A DNA stretch of 64,000 bases from NCBI RefSeq assembly GCF_001646865.1, contig NZ_LRRB01000074.1:1-64000 (forward strand), written 5' to 3'. The notes under the pieces are model-generated. The model was not told the DNA's origin. It worked only from the letters and a program-made list of their open reading frames with translations, and ran no database searches. Positions 58,327-64,000 of this stretch are shown one piece after another; the first letter of the stretch is position 1; each line of letters starts with the position of its first letter. This stretch comes from Aldersonia kunmingensis. GTDB taxonomy: Bacteria > Actinomycetota > Actinomycetes > Mycobacteriales > Mycobacteriaceae. Made by a program: the position numbers and the translations under genes.

Positions 58327-60306
58327 ATGACCTGCACGACGAGATCGGGCAAGGGGATTCGAGCCGGAATCGCGGCAATCGCGGCAATCGGGCTGGTGGC
58401 TGGATGCGGTACCGACGACTCACACGTCGAGGCATCCGAAGTCTGCGCGGAGGTGCCAAACGGAACGCCGATCACGGCGACACCCACGCCGTCTGCGCAG
58501 CCCGGTTCGCCGCCGACCACGCAGAACCTCGCCACCAATCCCGAGATCGCGACCGGGTACAGATCGGACATGACCGCGGTGCGTACCGCCTCGTTCGCCG
58601 TGTCCACCGCGAACCCGACCTCCACCCAGGCCGCCTGTGAGGTGCTGCGCGACGGCGGCACTGCGGCGGACGCGCTGGTCGCGGCCCAGGCCGTGCTCGG
58701 CCTCGTCGAACCGCAGTCGTCCGGAATCGGTGGCGGTGGGTTCCTCCTGTACTACAACGCCGAATCGAAAACGGTGGCTGCCTACGACGGCCGCGAAACC
58801 GCTCCGGCCGCCGCGACCGAAAACTACCTGCGCTGGGTCAGCGACACCGATCAAACCGTGCCGCAGCCCGACGCGCGGGCAAGCGGGCGCTCGATCGGTG
58901 TACCGGGGATTCTGCGGATGCTCGAGGCGGCGCACAACGAGCACGGCCAAACAAGCTGGGGCGAGTTGTTCCAGCCGGCTATCGACCTCGCCGACAGGGG
59001 CCTCACCATCAGCCCTCGCCTGGCTCAGCAGATCGCCGAATCGGCGCCACAACTCTCGATCGACGAAAATGCGCGCGCGTACTTCCTCAACCCGGACGGG
59101 TCTCCCAAGGCCGAGGGCACCACGCTCACGAACCCGGCGATGGCCAAGACCCTCGGTGCCATCGCCACCGACGGGGCGGACGCGTTCTACACCGGTCAGA
59201 TCGCGCGCGACATCATCGAGACGCAGGCGACAACGACAGGCGGGCGCACGCCCGGCCAGATGACGCTGAATGATTTGCTCGGGTACGAGGCCAAGACCCG
59301 GACAGCGCTGTGCACGCCCTATCGAGATCACGTCGTCTGCGGGATGCCGAACCCGTCGTCGGGTGGGATCACGGTCGCGTCGACACTGGGAATCCTGTCG
59401 AACTTCGACGTCGGATCGATGGGTCCGCAGACTGTCGATCTCAATGGCGGCAAGCCGGTCGCGCAGGCCGTACACCTGATATCCGAAGCCGAGCGGCTCG
59501 CCTATGCCGACCGCGACAAATACGTCGCCGACTCGGATTTCGTTCCACTGCCAGGCAATTCGCCCGATACCCTGCTCAACCCCGACTACCTGAAGCAGCG
59601 CGCGGGGCTGATCGACCCGAACAAGTCGATGGGGACCGCACAGCCGGGCGACTTCGGCCCCGTGCCGCTGAGCCCACAGACCCAGGACCGCGAACACGGC
59701 ACCAGCCAGGTCACGGTCGCGGACAAGTACGGCAACGTCGCATCGCTGACTACAACGATCGAGTCGGCATTCGGTTCCTTCCACATGGTCGACGGCTTCC
59801 TCCTGAACAACCAACTGACCGACTTCGCCGCCAATCCGGTCGGTGCGGATGGCGCGCCGGTGGCCAATCGAGTGCAGCCGGACAAGCGCCCGCGCAGTTC
59901 GATGTCCCCGACCCTCGTGTTCGACAAGGCCTCCGACGGCTCGCGGGGCGAGATCGCATTCGCCACCGGATCCCCCGGCGGCTCGGTGATCATTCAGTTC
60001 GTGGTGAAGACGCTCGTCAACGCCCTGGACTGGGGGCTCGACCCGCAGCAGGCAGTGTCTGCTGTCGATTTCGGCGCAGCGAACACCCCGGTTACCAATG
60101 TCGGTGGTGAGCATCCCGCCATCGACGCGAGCAACGACGGCGCGAATGATCCTCTGATACAGCAACTTCGAGCGATGGGACAGCAGGTGTCGGTCGCGCC
60201 GCAGTCAAGCGGATTGAGTGCGCTCCAAAGCGAGGAAAACGGCTGGATCGGCGGTGCGGACCCACGCCGCGAGGGAGCCGTGATGGGCGATGTCACCACA
60301 GGGTGA
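58327..60306 (+). CDS. ggt: Gamma-glutamyltransferase, lipoprotein
   Basis: 659 residues. Lipobox LVAGC with C27 after a basic, hydrophobic leader makes it a membrane-anchored exported lipoprotein. GGT fold: AACEVLRDGGTAADALVAAQAVLGLVEPQSSGIGGGGF, then EHGTSQVTVADKYGNVASLTTTI; T459 should be the autoprocessing Thr that starts the small subunit, and RPRSSMSPTLVF follows. Breaks gamma-glutamyl bonds of thiols or peptides outside the cell. Overlaps the next gene by 17 bp. Confidence 0.93.
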   Translation: MTCTTRSGKGIRAGIAAIAAIGLVAGCGTDDSHVEASEVCAEVPNGTPITATPTPSAQPGSPPTTQNLATNPEIATGYRSDMTAVRTASFAVSTANPTSTQAACEVLRDGGTAADALVAAQAVLGLVEPQSSGIGGGGFLLYYNAESKTVAAYDGRETAPAAATENYLRWVSDTDQTVPQPDARASGRSIGVPGILRMLEAAHNEHGQTSWGELFQPAIDLADRGLTISPRLAQQIAESAPQLSIDENARAYFLNPDGSPKAEGTTLTNPAMAKTLGAIATDGADAFYTGQIARDIIETQATTTGGRTPGQMTLNDLLGYEAKTRTALCTPYRDHVVCGMPNPSSGGITVASTLGILSNFDVGSMGPQTVDLNGGKPVAQAVHLISEAERLAYADRDKYVADSDFVPLPGNSPDTLLNPDYLKQRAGLIDPNKSMGTAQPGDFGPVPLSPQTQDREHGTSQVTVADKYGNVASLTTTIESAFGSFHMVDGFLLNNQLTDFAANPVGADGAPVANRVQPDKRPRSSMSPTLVFDKASDGSRGEIAFATGSPGGSVIIQFVVKTLVNALDWGLDPQQAVSAVDFGAANTPVTNVGGEHPAIDASNDGANDPLIQQLRAMGQQVSVAPQSSGLSALQSEENGWIGGADPRREGAVMGDVTTG

Positions 60307-60865
60307 CCAGCACGTCGCCGGACTGCTGCTCGCGGCCGGTGCCGGACGCCGGTTTGGTGGCCCGAAAGCGCTCGCGACGGTCGACGGCCGTTCATTGCTG
60401 ACCACTGCCCTGGATGCCTTGCGGGGCGGTGGCTGCTCGTCGACCGTCGTGGTGACCGGTGCGCGCGGTGACGAAGTCGCGAAGCTGCTGCCCGACGACG
60501 TACAAGAAGTACATTGCACCAGTTGGGAACTCGGCATGGGCGAGTCCCTACGCACTGGGCTCGCCGTGCTAACTTCAACGAATGCCGTTGCGGCGCTGAT
60601 CCATCTGGTGGATCTGCCGGACGTGGGAGCATCGGCGATCTCCCGGCTGTGCTCGCTCGCCGCGCCCGAAGCGCTGGCGCGCGCGACCTACGGCGGTCGT
60701 CCGGGGCATCCGGTACTCGTCGGGCGGAAGTGGTGGCCCGAGGTGATGTCGTCCGCGCACGGCGATCAAGGTGCGCGCGAATTCCTCACGGGTCGAACAG
60801 ATCTCGTGCTTGTCGACTGCTCGGACCTCGCCGGCGGCGCGGACGTGGACTATCCGGTCAGCTGA
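60290..60865 (+). CDS. MobA-like NTP transferase (MocA family)
   Basis: 191 residues. GLLLAAGAGRRFGGPKALATVDG is the nucleotide-binding signature of molybdenum-cofactor nucleotidyltransferases, and LVDLPDVGASAISRL carries the metal-binding Asp region; GRPGHPVLVGRKWW fits the MocA/MobA-like group. It may attach a nucleotide to molybdopterin. ATG lies inside ggt, so the two are translated together. No other molybdenum gene is in view. Confidence 0.88.
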   Translation: MSPQGDQHVAGLLLAAGAGRRFGGPKALATVDGRSLLTTALDALRGGGCSSTVVVTGARGDEVAKLLPDDVQEVHCTSWELGMGESLRTGLAVLTSTNAVAALIHLVDLPDVGASAISRLCSLAAPEALARATYGGRPGHPVLVGRKWWPEVMSSAHGDQGAREFLTGRTDLVLVDCSDLAGGADVDYPVS

Positions 60866-60877
60866 GAACTCAGCTAA

Positions 60878-63068
<2,191 letters not shown>

Positions 63069-63388
63069 GACTGCATGCTCCAAATCACGAGACTGTCACG
63101 GAAGGTAACTCGTCAGTAGTAATACGATACGTCGGCTCATCTGCGCTGCTGTAACCGCTCGGGTTCTTGGCGATGAGGCGACTCAACGCTACGGCACACC
63201 TCGGCGCGACCCACGACCTGGCGGAGGAAGCGCCGGCGTCGAGACGAGTCACGGGGCTTGCTCGCACCCCGCGGCCAACTGCTATGTCAAGGCGATCGCA
63301 CAAACGGGGTAACATCGCGGCACCCACCGGGGATCTACTTATTGGACAATCGTCCATTTCCCGCACGAGACTAATGACTGGAGAGTGG
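63069..63388. other. Intergenic region between ribBA and the DrrA-type gene
   Basis: 320 bp with divergent promoters and no convincing gene; a 93-residue minus-strand frame is rich in Arg and Ser and resembles no protein. I saw no FMN riboswitch. A palindrome lies at 63343-63356. Confidence 0.6.
63343..63356. promoter_or_regulatory. Palindrome before the DrrA-type ABC gene
   Basis: TGGAC-AATC-GTCCA, perfect 5-bp arms, lies 32 bp before the ATG. This type of site is typical for TetR repressors that guard DrrAB-like exporters; such a regulator may lie beyond the window. Confidence 0.45.
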
Positions 63389-64000
63389 ATGCCGAATTCG
63401 CACGACGCAGCGGTGGTCGTCGACGGGATTCACAAATCCTTCGGCGGTGTGCACGCGCTGCGGGGGGTCAGTTTCACCGCCGAGCGCGGAACCGTGCTCG
63501 GCATTCTTGGGCCCAACGGTGCAGGTAAAACGACAACGGTGAAGGTGCTGTCCACGCTGTTGCGGCCCGACAGTGGTACGGCCACCGTCGCAGGGCACAA
63601 CGTCGTGTCCGAAGCGCAGGCCGTGCGCCGCGCGATCATGATGACCGGACAGTATGCCGCACTCGACGAGAACCTGTCCGGTCGCGAGAACATCGAACTT
63701 TTCGCCCGGCTGATGGGGATGGATAAGCGGGGTGCTCGGCGCCGTGCCGACGAACTGCTCGAGCAGTTCGATCTGACCGAGCCCGGCAAGCGCCCGGTCA
63801 GCGGGTACTCCGGAGGTATGCGACGCCGGATCGATCTGGCCTGTGGCCTGGTCGTGCGGCCCGACGTCGTGTTCCTCGACGAGCCGACCACCGGTCTCGA
63901 CCCCCGCAGCCGCCAAGGCGTGTGGTCGCTCGTCGCTGCACTGAAGGAGCAGGGCATCACGGTCCTGCTCACCACGCAGTACCTCGAGGAAGCCGACGTG
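63389..64000 (+). CDS. DrrA-type ABC transporter ATPase, cut by the window edge
   Basis: The first 204 codons. Walker A GPNGAGKTTT, the signature SGYSGGMRRRIDLACGLV and Walker B VVFLDEPTTGLDPRSRQ; LTTQYLEEAD is the H-loop variant with Gln in place of His that marks the daunorubicin-resistance (DrrA) group. GGAG 5 nt before ATG 63389. Likely followed by a DrrB permease outside the window. Exports a hydrophobic compound or lipid, not determinable here. Confidence 0.9.
   Translation, partial: MPNSHDAAVVVDGIHKSFGGVHALRGVSFTAERGTVLGILGPNGAGKTTTVKVLSTLLRPDSGTATVAGHNVVSEAQAVRRAIMMTGQYAALDENLSGRENIELFARLMGMDKRGARRRADELLEQFDLTEPGKRPVSGYSGGMRRRIDLACGLVVRPDVVFLDEPTTGLDPRSRQGVWSLVAALKEQGITVLLTTQYLEEADV

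Noticed and set aside
63085-63366. Minus-strand frame of 93 codons before ribBA
   Set aside because: Arg/Ser-rich, no ribosome binding site, overlaps the divergent promoter region.
63069-63388. FMN riboswitch before ribBA
   Set aside because: No conserved RFN-element stems were found by eye on the minus strand.

Overview
The window is about 66% GC by eye, with dense, frequently overlapping genes, and reads as the chromosome of a mycolic-acid actinobacterium. The best guess is Nocardiaceae (Rhodococcus or Nocardia). The reasons are the suf, mptB, oxppp, whiA and ribBA blocks in the order known from mycobacteria, an LM/LAM-type mannosyltransferase, mycothiol-type and acyl-CoA enzymes, and OpcA next to Zwf. 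The backbone, read from right to left, follows the Mycobacterium tuberculosis order Rv1415 to Rv1466 (gene order recalled, not searched), with several insertions. No rRNA, tRNA, CRISPR array, insertion sequence or phage gene was recognised.

Layout. 0.1-6.7 kb: minus-strand suf operon sufR-sufB-sufD-sufC-sufS-sufU-sufT for Fe-S cluster assembly, with a SufR-type operator on the sufR start codon. 6.9-9.6 kb: an SDR oxidoreductase, a secreted esterase and a divergent TetR. 9.6-19.5 kb: a tightly overlapped catabolic operon (DinB/TIGR03084-like protein, AtuA-like protein, acyl-CoA dehydrogenase, acyl-CoA carboxylase beta and alpha, second dehydrogenase, enoyl-CoA hydratase, TetR). It resembles Rv0971c-Rv0976c and the acyclic terpene/leucine pathways, with a palindromic operator candidate at its head. 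19.7-25.9 kb: mptB, a two-gene ABC exporter, a secreted propeller-like protein, ctaA and a 42-residue small ORF. 26.1-29.5 kb: a conserved small protein, quinone oxidoreductase, an S1C protease and ctaB. 29.8-36.3 kb: tkt-tal-zwf-opcA-pgl, the pentose phosphate operon. 36.3-38.8 kb: an accessory strip with a small ORF, an SRPBCC protein, a brkB remnant, a DUF4235 protein and two zinc-ribbon proteins. 38.8-48.1 kb: ppc, secG, tpiA-pgk-gap and whiA-yvcK-rapZ. 48.4-53.6 kb: an insertion with a cyclooxygenase-like heme protein, a LAL-type LuxR regulator and a double-hotdog thioesterase. 53.6-64 kb: uvrC, cbiMN-cbiQ-cbiO metal uptake, a lipoprotein gamma-glutamyltransferase with a MobA-like nucleotidyltransferase, PH-domain protein-ribH-ribBA, and the start of a DrrA-type ABC ATPase cut by the window edge.

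The most interesting points are the following. The cyclooxygenase-like protein keeps the radical Tyr and proximal His but has Asp where the distal His should be, and it sits beside a thioesterase and a large regulator. The suf operator overlaps a GTG start. Two families of palindromic repeats occur just 3' of genes. A repeat-derived tail is fused to SufS. A 42-aa ORF after ctaA has a strong ribosome binding site.
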